Assembly (NCBI RefSeq): GCF_042651565.1
Contig: NZ_JBHSDF010000002.1
Length of the DNA: 64,000 nt
From: Salinispirillum marinum
GTDB lineage: Bacteria > Pseudomonadota > Gammaproteobacteria > Pseudomonadales > Natronospirillaceae
Strand: one strand, 5' to 3'
In this document: piece by piece, positions 51,476 through 59,597 of the stretch
Layout of the letters: each line of letters starts with the position of its first letter
Numbering within the stretch: the first letter of the stretch is position 1
The notes under the pieces: generated by a model
What the model was told of the DNA's origin: nothing
Databases searched by the model: none
What the model saw: only the letters and a program-made list of their open reading frames with translations
Translations under genes and position numbers: made by a program

Positions 51476-52393
51476 ATGGCTAACCCACCTGCACGCCCTG
51501 TTTACATTGGCCGCTTTGCGCCTTCCCCGTCTGGGCCATTGCATTTTGGTTCCCTCGTAACGGCGCTTGGCAGCTATTTGGATGCGCGAGCGCACAATGG
51601 CCAATGGTATGTGCGCATGGAAGATATTGACCCGCCACGCGAACAACCGGGTGCGGCCGACGATATTTTACGCACGCTGGAAGCCTTCGGCCTGCATTGG
51701 GATGGCCCGGTGGTCTGGCAAAGCAGCCGCTCGGAAGCCTATTTGGCTGCACTGGAAGCGCTGGCAGAGCACTGCTTTTACTGCACCTGCACACGGGCAG
51801 AACTGCGCCCTTATGAGGGGGTGTATCCGGGCACCTGTCGCGCCCGCCAGCAACGTCTTTCTGAGCAACATTCCGCCATTCGCTTGCGCACCCCGGATAC
51901 CCCGCTGTGTTTTCACGACCGTGTACAAGGGCAAATTTGTCATACCCCGCAAGAAACCGGCGGCGACCCCATATTGCGCCGCAAAGATGGTCTGTGGGCC
52001 TATCAATTAGCGGTCGTGGTGGATGATGGCGCACAAGGCATTACCGATGTGGTGCGCGGCAATGATTTATTGAACACCACCGCCGGGCAAGTCTATCTGC
52101 AACAGTGTCTTGGCCTGCCGACGCCGCGCTATTTGCATTTGCCGCTGATGGTGGATGCCGAGGGGCGCAAACTCAGCAAACAAAATCATGCGCCCGCGCT
52201 GGACCCTTCGGCCGCTAAACCCTTAATGCTACAAGCCTTAAACGTCTTGGGCATAGCGCCTCCTGCCCACCTAAACGACGCTACCTTGGAAGAAATACTG
52301 CGTTGGGGCATAGCCCATTGGCTCGACCATGTACCGTCGTTGCAACCGACCACTGTATGCAGTATCGCACTGACTGAGACGCTGACACCATGA
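51476..52393 (+). CDS. gluQ: Glutamyl-queuosine tRNA(Asp) synthetase
   Basis: Truncated GluRS-like enzyme that attaches glutamate to queuosine of tRNA-Asp. Seen (305 aa): RFAPSPSGPLHFGSLVTAL (HIGH-type), the zinc cysteines in CFYCTCTRAEL with a later CR, and KLSKQNHA (KMSKS-type). It lacks the anticodon-binding domain of GluRS, as expected. ATG 51476 starts in a 65-base divergent spacer; no clear Shine-Dalgarno. Its stop overlaps cbrA (ATGA). dksA, which often precedes gluQ, is absent here. Confidence 0.94.
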   Translation: MANPPARPVYIGRFAPSPSGPLHFGSLVTALGSYLDARAHNGQWYVRMEDIDPPREQPGAADDILRTLEAFGLHWDGPVVWQSSRSEAYLAALEALAEHCFYCTCTRAELRPYEGVYPGTCRARQQRLSEQHSAIRLRTPDTPLCFHDRVQGQICHTPQETGGDPILRRKDGLWAYQLAVVVDDGAQGITDVVRGNDLLNTTAGQVYLQQCLGLPTPRYLHLPLMVDAEGRKLSKQNHAPALDPSAAKPLMLQALNVLGIAPPAHLNDATLEEILRWGIAHWLDHVPSLQPTTVCSIALTETLTP

Positions 52394-55353
52394 GTTTCAG
52401 TTTAGGCATTTTATTGGGTTGTTTGGCCGGTTATCTGGCCTTGCTGGGGTTGGTCGCCATCGCGTCCGATCGCGGCTGGTTGACGCGTCGCTGGTCGGAA
52501 AACCCGCTCATTTATACCTTGGCGTTAAGCATTTATTTCAGCGCTTGGGCGTTTATGGGCAGCCTTGCCTTGGCGTACCAGTTTCAAGCCGGATTCCTGA
52601 CCCTATATGTCGGTGTGGTGTTGCTCTTTGTTGCGGCGCCGGTGCTGGTGCGCCCGGTATTACGCATTGCGCAGAGTTATCAGTTGGGTTCACTGGCCGA
52701 TATGATGGCCTTCCGCTTTCGTTCCCGTTCCGCCGGAACTTGGGTCGCCTTGGCGCTCACCCTCACCGCACTCCCCTTATTGGCGCTACAAATTCGCATT
52801 TTGAGCGACAGCGTGCAGTTTTTGTTACCGGGAACGCCAGTACTGCACATTGCGGCAGCGTTCGGGGCCGTCGCCGTGATACTGACCATGCTCTTAAGCG
52901 ACCGCCAACGCACGCCCACGCAGCGGCATCACAGTTTGGTGATGGTGTTAGCGCTCGACGGTGCTTGGAAGTTGGCGGTGATGCTCGGCTTGGGCGGTTT
53001 TGTGGTGTGGCAGTTGTTCGCCGGACCAGCTGACTTGTGGAACTGGCAGCTGCAAGAGGCGGAGCGTTACCTGCGGTATAACCCGCGTTTGGCACTGGCC
53101 CCTGGCCTCACTATGGTCATCATGTTTGTGCTGGCGCCCATCGTTTTCCCGCATATGTTTCATATTCTGGTGCGAGAACACCCCGACCGTTCCGAGCCGC
53201 GCTGGTTGCAGTGGGGCTTGCCAGTGTATGCGGCGTTGTTCGCGCTGCCGGTTTTGCCCATTCTTTGGGGCGGCATTCGGCTGAACTTCCCGACCGCTGC
53301 CGAGCTTTTTGTGCTGAGCATACCGACCTTCATGTCGTTCCCGGAGCTCACCTTGGCGCTCTTTGTGGCGGTGGCCTCGGCCGCACTGACGACCACGGTA
53401 GTAACAGCGCTGGCCTTGGCATCCATGTGGGTGAACCATGGCGTGCTGCCGTACTTTCCGCCACGCCGCGAAAGTGCCGACATTTACCGTTGGTTGTTGT
53501 GGATGCGCCGTGGCATTGTGGCCGCGCTATTAGCTCTCAGCGTATTGGTGGCGCTGCTGCTGCATGACCAACAAAGCCTGACCCAATTGGGGCTGGTGAC
53601 CTTTGCCTCCGCGTTGCAATTTATTCCCGGCTTAATTGGTTTGTTGTATTGGCCCGGTGCAAGCCGTCGTGGCTTTGTCGGCGGGTTGATCGGCGGTATG
53701 GGCAGTTGGCTGCTGTTGATGGGCTTACCCCTGTTGTTGGCACCCGGTTTGTTGCCCTTTCCCTTGCCTGCCACCATTGCGGTGCTGGGCGATGAATGGT
53801 TTACCTCGTCGTTGTTGGCGTTGCTGATTAATTTGTCGTTGTTTGTCGGGTTGTCTATTCGTTACCCACCGTCCCGCCGTGAACTGGCAGCAGCCAGTGC
53901 CTGTAGCCAGAACGCCCCATTGTCACCCAGTCGGCGGGCCCTGCGAGCGCACAACGCACGCGAGTTTGTGCAGCAATTGGCTCGACCCTTGGGGCAGGTA
54001 ACGGCAGAGCGCGAGGTGGATCGGGCCCTCAATGAATTAGGCTATACCTCCGCCGAATATCGCCCATTCGCCTTACGCCGTTTGCGCGACAGACTGGAGG
54101 TGAACCTCTCTGGCTTGATGGGCCCTAGTGTGGCGCAAGCCCTGGTAGAGCGCTATTTGGCGGTAGACAGTAATGAAATCGACCCCGCTACTGAAGACCT
54201 CTACCTGGTCGAAAACCGGCTGGAAGGTCTGCATACCCAGTTAACCGGTATGGCGCGTGAGCTTGATCAGTTACGCCGCTTTCACCGCGATACCTTGATG
54301 CGCTTACCCATTGGTGTATTTTCGCTCGCTGCCGATGGCGAAATTCTATTGTGGAACCGGGTGATGGAGCAGTTGGTTGGCTTAACGGCCGAACAGGTGC
54401 TGGGCACCCGGTTGAATGCCTTACCCCCAGCTTGGCATGAATTGCTCTCTCAGTTTGTGAATGATCAACAAACCGATGCTGCCACCTTGCCGTTGGATAC
54501 CGACGAAGGCCGCCGCTGGTTAAGCCTGCATCGCTCCGCACCGGATGCCCATGCCAGCGCACAGTCCAGCGTGGAGTCAGCGGCTGTGGTCGTACTGGTG
54601 GACGACCAAACACAAACCAAATTGCTGGAAGACGAACTCATTCACAACGAACGTCTGGCCGCCATCGGCAGCCTCTCCGCCGGGGTGGCACATGAAATCG
54701 GCAACCCGATTACCGGCATTGATTCGCTAGCACAAGAGCTAAAATACATCAGCCAAGACAAAGACGTCCAAGACGTGGCGGTGCAAATTCGTGAACAAAC
54801 GCAACGGGTGACCACCATCGTACAGTCACTGGTCAGCTATGCCCATGCCGGGCAATCCAAACGCCAGGGCGACCATAGCCCGCATGCGTTGCATGAAATC
54901 GTGCAGGATGCGGTAAACCTTCTGCAATTAAGCAAAGACAAAAAGCCCGTTGTGCTGCTCAATACCGTGCCACCCGAGTTGATTGTACTGTGTGACCCGC
55001 AACGCTTGGGGCAGGTGTTCATAAACCTGCTTACCAACGCGCGTGATGCTTCCAAACCACGCGATGAAATATTGATTGCCGCACTGGCCGACGCACACCG
55101 TATTCATATTGAAGTGGTAGACCGGGGTACCGGCATTCCCGATGCAGTAAAAGACCGCATTCTGGAACCCTTCTTCACCACCAAAGAGGTGGGCAAAGGC
55201 ACCGGACTTGGTTTAGCCTTAGCCAGCAACATCATTGAAGAACATTTTGGCAGCTTGGAATTTGAAAGCCCGGCGTTCCGACTGGAAGGCCGAGGTACGC
55301 GGGTTATAATCACCCTTCCCCGATACAGTAGCGACACGGAATCAGCAGAATAA
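52390..55353 (+). CDS. cbrA: CbrA-type sensor histidine kinase with transporter-like domain
   Basis: Membrane kinase of the CbrAB system controlling carbon and nitrogen source use. Seen (987 aa): about 13 hydrophobic segments in residues 1-500 forming an SLC5/sodium-solute-symporter-like domain, a STAC-type linker (about 515-600; REFVQQLARPLGQV), a PAS domain (about 630-720), HisKA with AHEIGNPITGI, and HATPase_c (NLLTNARDAS, DRGTGIP, GTGLGLALA). It directly precedes cbrB (shared A of TAATG). Probably a histidine-transport/sensing fusion, as in Pseudomonas. Confidence 0.93.
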   Translation: MSFSLGILLGCLAGYLALLGLVAIASDRGWLTRRWSENPLIYTLALSIYFSAWAFMGSLALAYQFQAGFLTLYVGVVLLFVAAPVLVRPVLRIAQSYQLGSLADMMAFRFRSRSAGTWVALALTLTALPLLALQIRILSDSVQFLLPGTPVLHIAAAFGAVAVILTMLLSDRQRTPTQRHHSLVMVLALDGAWKLAVMLGLGGFVVWQLFAGPADLWNWQLQEAERYLRYNPRLALAPGLTMVIMFVLAPIVFPHMFHILVREHPDRSEPRWLQWGLPVYAALFALPVLPILWGGIRLNFPTAAELFVLSIPTFMSFPELTLALFVAVASAALTTTVVTALALASMWVNHGVLPYFPPRRESADIYRWLLWMRRGIVAALLALSVLVALLLHDQQSLTQLGLVTFASALQFIPGLIGLLYWPGASRRGFVGGLIGGMGSWLLLMGLPLLLAPGLLPFPLPATIAVLGDEWFTSSLLALLINLSLFVGLSIRYPPSRRELAAASACSQNAPLSPSRRALRAHNAREFVQQLARPLGQVTAEREVDRALNELGYTSAEYRPFALRRLRDRLEVNLSGLMGPSVAQALVERYLAVDSNEIDPATEDLYLVENRLEGLHTQLTGMARELDQLRRFHRDTLMRLPIGVFSLAADGEILLWNRVMEQLVGLTAEQVLGTRLNALPPAWHELLSQFVNDQQTDAATLPLDTDEGRRWLSLHRSAPDAHASAQSSVESAAVVVLVDDQTQTKLLEDELIHNERLAAIGSLSAGVAHEIGNPITGIDSLAQELKYISQDKDVQDVAVQIREQTQRVTTIVQSLVSYAHAGQSKRQGDHSPHALHEIVQDAVNLLQLSKDKKPVVLLNTVPPELIVLCDPQRLGQVFINLLTNARDASKPRDEILIAALADAHRIHIEVVDRGTGIPDAVKDRILEPFFTTKEVGKGTGLGLALASNIIEEHFGSLEFESPAFRLEGRGTRVIITLPRYSSDTESAE

Positions 55354-56765
55354 TGGCCAACATACTCGTCGTCGAAGACGAAATGATCATCCGCAATGCC
55401 CTCCGCCGCTTACTGGAGCGCAACGAATTCACGGTTACCGAAGCCGGTTCGGTAGACGAAGCCTGTCAGAACGATCTGGACCAGTTCGATCTCATCATCA
55501 GCGATCTTCGCTTGCCCGGTGCAGAAGGCACGGAAATGATCACGCGCGCCCCCAATGTGCCCGTATTGATCATGACCAGCTACGCGAGCATGCGCTCCGC
55601 GGTAGACGCTATGAAACTGGGCGCGCAAGACTACATTGCCAAACCCTTTGACCACGACGACATGGTACAAACGGTCAAGCGGATCCTATTACATCGCCAA
55701 GGGGCGATCACCACCAGCAGCGAAGGTTCCAGCGAAAACCCCGGCACTGATGGTCAGTTGCGCCTCGGCCAAATGGTAGGGCAATGCGCACCCATGCAAT
55801 TGCTGTACAAACAAATTCTGAAGATTGCCCCCACACCCGTCACTGTTCTAATTCATGGCGAATCCGGTACCGGTAAAGAATTGGCTGCACGCGCCATTCA
55901 CGACCACAGTGCGCGCGCTAAGGCACCGATGATCTCCGTAAACTGCGCGGCGATTCCGGAAAGCCTGATTGAATCCGAACTGTTCGGGCATGAGCGCGGA
56001 GCCTTTACGGGCGCCGTATCAGCACGGCAGGGCTTGGTGGAAGCCGCCGATGGCGGGTCATTGTTCCTTGATGAAATTGGCGAATTGCCGATGGAAGCCC
56101 AAGCGCGTCTGCTGCGGGTGATTCAAGAGCGCGAAGTGCGGCGCGTGGGCACGGTGCATTCCCGCAAAGTGGATGTGCGCTTAATCGCCGCTACCCACCG
56201 CAATCTCAAAGAACTGGTAGAAGCCGGGCAGTTTCGCGAAGACTTATATTACCGCCTGCAGGTGATTGAGCTAAAAATTCCTCCGCTGCGCGTGCGTGGT
56301 GATGACATATTAATGATTGCCGAAGTACTGCTGCATCAATACGCCGAGAAAATGGGGCTTGCCGAACCGACCTTCTCGTCCGCCGCACGCAAGGCCATTC
56401 GGGAATACCATTGGCCCGGCAATGTGCGAGAACTCGAAAATGCCATGCAACGCGCGTTGATACTGAGCGAAGGCCCGGAAATTGAAGCGGCTGTATTGAA
56501 CATTGACCAGCGCGCCCGCGAGCATGTAATGCCAACACCCATTCAGAACGACAGCGACCCAACATTGCTCGCACCCGAGGATCCCTTGGAATCGCCCAGC
56601 CCCGAGGATGCGTCCTTAGAAGACTACTTCGTGCAGTTTGTGTTGGAGCATGAAGAAAACATGAGCGAGACTGAACTGGCGCAAAAACTGGGCATCAGTC
56701 GTAAAAACTTATGGGAACGTCGCCAACGCTTGGGCATCCCGCGCCGCAAAAGTAGCAAAGGGTAA
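55353..56765 (+). CDS. cbrB: CbrB, NtrC-family sigma54-dependent response regulator
   Basis: Partner of CbrA; activates sigma54 promoters, above all those of CrcZ-type RNAs. Seen (470 aa): receiver with acceptor Asp51 (LIISDLRLPG), AAA+ domain (about 140-375) with Walker A GESGTGKE, sigma54-contact loop GAFTGA, Walker B GGSLFLDEIGEL, and a C-terminal Fis-type HTH (ETELAQKLGISRKNLWERRQ). Its stop codon lies inside the TGTTACC/GGTAACA site cluster that precedes the first sRNA promoter, so cbrB lies right beside its likely targets. Confidence 0.94.
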   Translation: MANILVVEDEMIIRNALRRLLERNEFTVTEAGSVDEACQNDLDQFDLIISDLRLPGAEGTEMITRAPNVPVLIMTSYASMRSAVDAMKLGAQDYIAKPFDHDDMVQTVKRILLHRQGAITTSSEGSSENPGTDGQLRLGQMVGQCAPMQLLYKQILKIAPTPVTVLIHGESGTGKELAARAIHDHSARAKAPMISVNCAAIPESLIESELFGHERGAFTGAVSARQGLVEAADGGSLFLDEIGELPMEAQARLLRVIQEREVRRVGTVHSRKVDVRLIAATHRNLKELVEAGQFREDLYYRLQVIELKIPPLRVRGDDILMIAEVLLHQYAEKMGLAEPTFSSAARKAIREYHWPGNVRELENAMQRALILSEGPEIEAAVLNIDQRAREHVMPTPIQNDSDPTLLAPEDPLESPSPEDASLEDYFVQFVLEHEENMSETELAQKLGISRKNLWERRQRLGIPRRKSSKG

Positions 56766-56789
56766 CAGCGGTAACAACAACCTGTTACC
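56761..56789 (+). promoter_or_regulatory. Predicted CbrB activator site 1 (upstream of sRNA 1)
   Basis: GGTAACA (56761-56767), GGTAACA (56770-56776) and the inverted TGTTACC (56783-56789). The group ends about 110 bases before the predicted start of sRNA 1, a normal distance for a sigma54 enhancer. TGTTAC-type half-sites are the CbrB sites known, from memory, at Pseudomonas crcZ. Confidence 0.7.
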
Positions 56790-56873
56790 GATCACCACAC
56801 ACACCCTCTGTAAACAGGCAGTCAGTGCCGAGTAAATTTATTAAGTTATTGTTTTTAAAGGTTTTTTAAAAAC

Positions 56874-56889
56874 TGGCACGCCCCCTGCT
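56874..56889 (+). promoter_or_regulatory. Sigma54 promoter of sRNA 1
   Basis: TGGCAC-GCCCC-CTGCT, with GG (56875-56876) and GC (56887-56888) exactly 10 bases apart. It is preceded by the T/A-rich block ATTGTTTTTAAAGG (from 56848) that is repeated before the second promoter. Confidence 0.88.
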
Positions 56890-56899
56890 ATTACACTTG

Positions 56900-56988
56900 T
56901 ACAATAACAAGTCCGACAACAAAAACAAAAACGGACAACATAGAGAATGACAGGGCCCACCTAAGAACAAAAACAAGGGCCCTTTTTT
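56900..56988 (+). ncRNA. Compact CrcZ-like small RNA 1 (about 90 nt)
   Basis: Predicted from the sigma54 start to the terminator. It contains AATAACAA (56903-56910), a hairpin GTCCG/CGGAC (56911-56936) whose loop is an A/C run with AAAAACAA (56921-56928), and a terminator hairpin GGGCCC/GGGCCC (56953-56982) whose loop carries AAGAACAA (56963-56970) and AAAAACAA (56969-56976), followed by TTTTTT. Four AANAAYAA motifs are the Hfq/Crc-binding signature. Location between cbrB and pcnB is that of CrcZ. Much shorter than Pseudomonas CrcZ (about 400 nt). Confidence 0.75.
56953..56988 (+). terminator. Rho-independent terminator of sRNA 1
   Basis: GGGCCC (56953-56958) pairs with GGGCCC (56977-56982), followed by six T residues (56983-56988). 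The 18-base loop is A-rich and doubles as a candidate Hfq/Crc site. Confidence 0.85.
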
Positions 56989-57201
56989 CTTGTCTGAAAT
57001 TTCACTTTTCGCCCTCTACCCCCCGACTTTTCAATACTTTCTATCCCCTGTTCGGCAGACCTTAAAGTGCGCGTTCCTCCTGATTGCCCAGACGCTTTGA
57101 TCTAGTCAACCTCGACTGTATAACTGTTCTGCTCCGAGCAAAGAATCAGGAACGCAGGGAATTACATGCCGTTCTGGCGTCACCGAATTTGCATGAAAAC
57201 A
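56989..57201. other. Spacer between the two sRNA units
   Basis: About 210 bases. The only structure I see is an imperfect inverted repeat, GCGTTCCT (57071-57078) with AGGAACGC (57148-57155). No convincing gene; an open frame from 57084 runs through the second promoter and is rejected. Confidence 0.5.
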
Positions 57202-57243
57202 TTGTTACCTACCGAAACACACGACTGGGTAAAACGGTAACAA
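57202..57243 (+). promoter_or_regulatory. Predicted CbrB activator site 2 (upstream of sRNA 2)
   Basis: TTGTTACC (57202-57209) and GGTAACAA (57236-57243) are perfect inverted half-sites with a 26-base spacer. They end about 100 bases before the predicted start of sRNA 2, mirroring site 1. Confidence 0.7.
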
Positions 57244-57315
57244 AAGTCACACATTCAAGTTCACGTAAAGATACGAAAATTCTTAACACATTGTTTTTAA
57301 AGGGTTTTTTAAAAT

Positions 57316-57331
57316 TGGCACGCCGCCTGCT
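57316..57331 (+). promoter_or_regulatory. Sigma54 promoter of sRNA 2
   Basis: TGGCAC-GCCGC-CTGCT, GG at 57317-57318 and GC at 57329-57330. Together with the upstream ATTGTTTTTAAAGGG block (from 57290) it is a near-copy of the sRNA 1 promoter. Confidence 0.88.
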
Positions 57332-57341
57332 ACTAGTAGCG

Positions 57342-57510
57342 TGCGAAAGACGAGCTCTAAAACAAAAATAACAACCGAGCGCATGACATTACGGTGCCGC
57401 CTAAAAATAAAAAGAAGGTGCCGTTTCTGCCAGACGCAGAAAACAACAAGAAAAAGATGCGTTGACAGTGAACTTGCTGCGCAAGCTGGCCTTCGGGCCA
57501 GCTTGATGAT
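57342..57510 (+). ncRNA. CrcZ-like small RNA 2 (about 170 nt)
   Basis: Predicted from the sigma54 start. It contains an A-rich run with AAAAATAA and AATAACAA (57361-57374), an ACGGTGCC/GGTGCCGT stem with two G-U pairs (57391-57424) whose loop carries AAAAATAA, a TTTCTGC/GCAGAAA hairpin followed by AACAACAA (about 57442-57449), and a stable hairpin with a UUCG loop at the 3' end (57483-57504). The 5' half resembles sRNA 1 in layout, suggesting a duplication. The exact 3' end is uncertain because the U-tract is weak. Confidence 0.68.
57482..57505 (+). terminator. UUCG hairpin at the sRNA 2 3' end
   Basis: AAGCTGGCC-TTCG-GGCCAGCTT, a perfect 9-bp stem (10 with the outer C-G), followed by GATGATCTTCTG. 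Very stable, but the tract after it is only moderately T-rich. Confidence 0.6.
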
Positions 57511-57627
57511 CTTCTGCTCTGCTTACTAACCTCGGTACAACTCATCACTTCTACTGTTCAGGCCTTCTGCCATGCGTTAAACTGCGCCGCATTGAAGATT
57601 TTTTGATCACCTGAAGGAATTCACCCG

Positions 57628-58986
57628 TTGCTGCAAGCTATAAAGCGACTATTTGGCCAAGCCACCACGCCGGTCTCGGACACTGTGACGCTTACCCATA
57701 TACCCCGCGAACATCACCCCATTTCACGCAAAGACATCAGCGAAAATGCGCTGAAGGTTTTGTACCGTCTGCAAAAAGCCAATCATGAAGCGTATCTGGT
57801 CGGTGGTGGTGTGCGTGATCTACTGGTCGGCTTAAAACCCAAAGATTTCGATGTGGTGACCGACGCCACCCCGGAACAGGTCCGCGATTTGTTTCGTAAT
57901 TCGCGCATCATTGGCCGGCGCTTTAAAATCGTACATGTGCTGTTTGGTCGCGAAGTGATTGAAGTGGCCACCTATCGTACCGGTGCAGAAGAAACCGATG
58001 ACGAACCGAGCGGCAAAGACGCGGCGCATGTGCGCTCGCAGAAAGGTATGCTGCTCCGTGATAACGTCTATGGCACCTTGGAAGACGATGTGATCCGCCG
58101 TGACTTTACGGTAAATGCGATGTACTACACGCCGAAAGATTTTTCCTTGGTGACCTTACCGCAATCCATGGAAGACATCGCCCAACGCCTCATTCGCATC
58201 ATGGGCAACCCGGAACAACGGTACCGTGAAGACCCCGTCCGGATGCTGCGCGCCGTTCGGTTCGCGGCCAAACTCAATTTCAACATCGAAGCGCAAACCG
58301 CCGCCCCGATCAAACCGTTGGGTGAACTGTTAGAGCACATTCCCGCCGCGCGTTTATTTGATGATGTACTCAAGCTGTTCATGGGTGGATATGCGGTTCG
58401 TACCTATGACTTATTGCACGAATACGGCCTGTTCAAACGGTTGTTCCCGGACACCGCGAAAATCCTGCAACAAACAGACAACGCCTCGTATGACCGATTG
58501 ATTCGTCAGGCCTTGGCCAATACCAACGACCGCATTGCCCAGGGTAAACCGGTGACGCCTGCGTTCTTATATGCAGCCATGCTGTGGCCGGTCATGCATA
58601 CCGAAGCCACTGAGTTGAGCGCGCACGGCATGCCAACGTTGCCCGCCTATCAGCAAGCGGGGCAAGACGCGTTATCTCGTCAAGGTCGCCGTACCTCGAT
58701 TCCCAAGCGCTTCCAAATCAGTATCCGTGAAATTTGGGAGATGCAACTGCGCTTGCCTCAGCGCCATGGTCAGCGCGCCGAACGCTTGGTTACCCACCCG
58801 CGTTTTCGTGCCGCCTTTGATTTCCTATTGCTGCGTGAAGCTGCCGGTGAAGTCACCGATGGTTTAGGCCAATGGTGGGAAGATTATCAGGAAGAACACG
58901 TCGATGGCCGCGTAGCCATGGTGAAAAAATTGGGTGCACCGGCCGGTGGAAAACGCCCAGCCCGGCGTCGGAGACGCCCGCAATGA
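57628..58986 (+). CDS. pcnB: Poly(A) polymerase I
   Basis: Adds poly(A) tails to RNA 3' ends, promoting decay. Seen (452 aa): nucleotidyltransferase motif YLVGGGVRDLLVG with the catalytic DxD in KDFDVVTDA, RNSRIIGRRFKIVHV, RDFTVNAMYY, and a basic C-terminal tail ending KRPARRRRRPQ. Starts at TTG 57628, supported by AAGGA 10 bases upstream; no in-frame ATG gives the conserved N-terminus. In Pseudomonas the family has VGGCVRD; here Cys is Gly. Coupled to folK by an ATGA overlap. Confidence 0.94.
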   Translation: MLQAIKRLFGQATTPVSDTVTLTHIPREHHPISRKDISENALKVLYRLQKANHEAYLVGGGVRDLLVGLKPKDFDVVTDATPEQVRDLFRNSRIIGRRFKIVHVLFGREVIEVATYRTGAEETDDEPSGKDAAHVRSQKGMLLRDNVYGTLEDDVIRRDFTVNAMYYTPKDFSLVTLPQSMEDIAQRLIRIMGNPEQRYREDPVRMLRAVRFAAKLNFNIEAQTAAPIKPLGELLEHIPAARLFDDVLKLFMGGYAVRTYDLLHEYGLFKRLFPDTAKILQQTDNASYDRLIRQALANTNDRIAQGKPVTPAFLYAAMLWPVMHTEATELSAHGMPTLPAYQQAGQDALSRQGRRTSIPKRFQISIREIWEMQLRLPQRHGQRAERLVTHPRFRAAFDFLLLREAAGEVTDGLGQWWEDYQEEHVDGRVAMVKKLGAPAGGKRPARRRRRPQ

Positions 58987-59471
58987 AACAATTCCATCAG
59001 GCCTTTATTGGCCTCGGTAGCAATATGGACGACCCTATTGCGCAGTTAGATAAGGCTATTGATGCCCTCCAGCGCACCGAAGGCGTTTCGCTGGTCGCTG
59101 TGTCGGGTTATTATCGCAGCCAACCCATTGGCCCGCAGGATCAAGACGACTTCATCAATGCCGTGGTTGATATATCAACCAATCTCGAACCGGAGGCATT
59201 GCTCTCCGTTTTGCAAACCATAGAGCAAGCGCAAGGTAGGATTCGTGACCGCCATTGGGGCCCGCGTACGCTCGACCTTGATCTGCTTTATTACGAGGGT
59301 GAAACGCGGCAGAGTGAAATGCTAACGTTGCCGCACCCACGCATCACCGAACGGGCCTTTGTGTTGATTCCTTTATATGATCTCGCCCCTGACTTGGTAT
59401 TTCAGGATCACCCGCTGGAGCACTGGTTGACACTGACCGACGACCAGAGTGTTGAGCATCTGTCTTTGTGA
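58983..59471 (+). CDS. folK: HPPK, 2-amino-4-hydroxy-6-hydroxymethyldihydropteridine pyrophosphokinase
   Basis: Folate pathway kinase that pyrophosphorylates hydroxymethyl-dihydropterin. Seen (162 aa): FIGLGSNMDDP at the N-terminus, YYRSQPIGPQDQDDFINAVV, and the catalytic GPRTLDLDLLYY with its two metal-binding Asp. ATG 58983 overlaps the pcnB stop; the longer open frame from 58872 lies inside pcnB. Confidence 0.95.
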   Translation: MKQFHQAFIGLGSNMDDPIAQLDKAIDALQRTEGVSLVAVSGYYRSQPIGPQDQDDFINAVVDISTNLEPEALLSVLQTIEQAQGRIRDRHWGPRTLDLDLLYYEGETRQSEMLTLPHPRITERAFVLIPLYDLAPDLVFQDHPLEHWLTLTDDQSVEHLSL

Positions 59472-59597
59472 GCTGACGCCACAGATTAAGAAAAAATCAT
59501 CTATAGTTGTGCTCAGCACCACCAAAAGCTGCATTGGCGTTTATCGCTTGCGCGCTTTTCGGTATAGTTCCCGCCTCTCTATACGTGTGAGGTTGCC

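Noticed and set aside
57084..57371. 95-codon open frame on the plus strand in the cbrB-pcnB gap
   Set aside because: It spans the second CbrB-site pair and the second sigma54 promoter, has no ribosome site, and its translation has no protein-like pattern.
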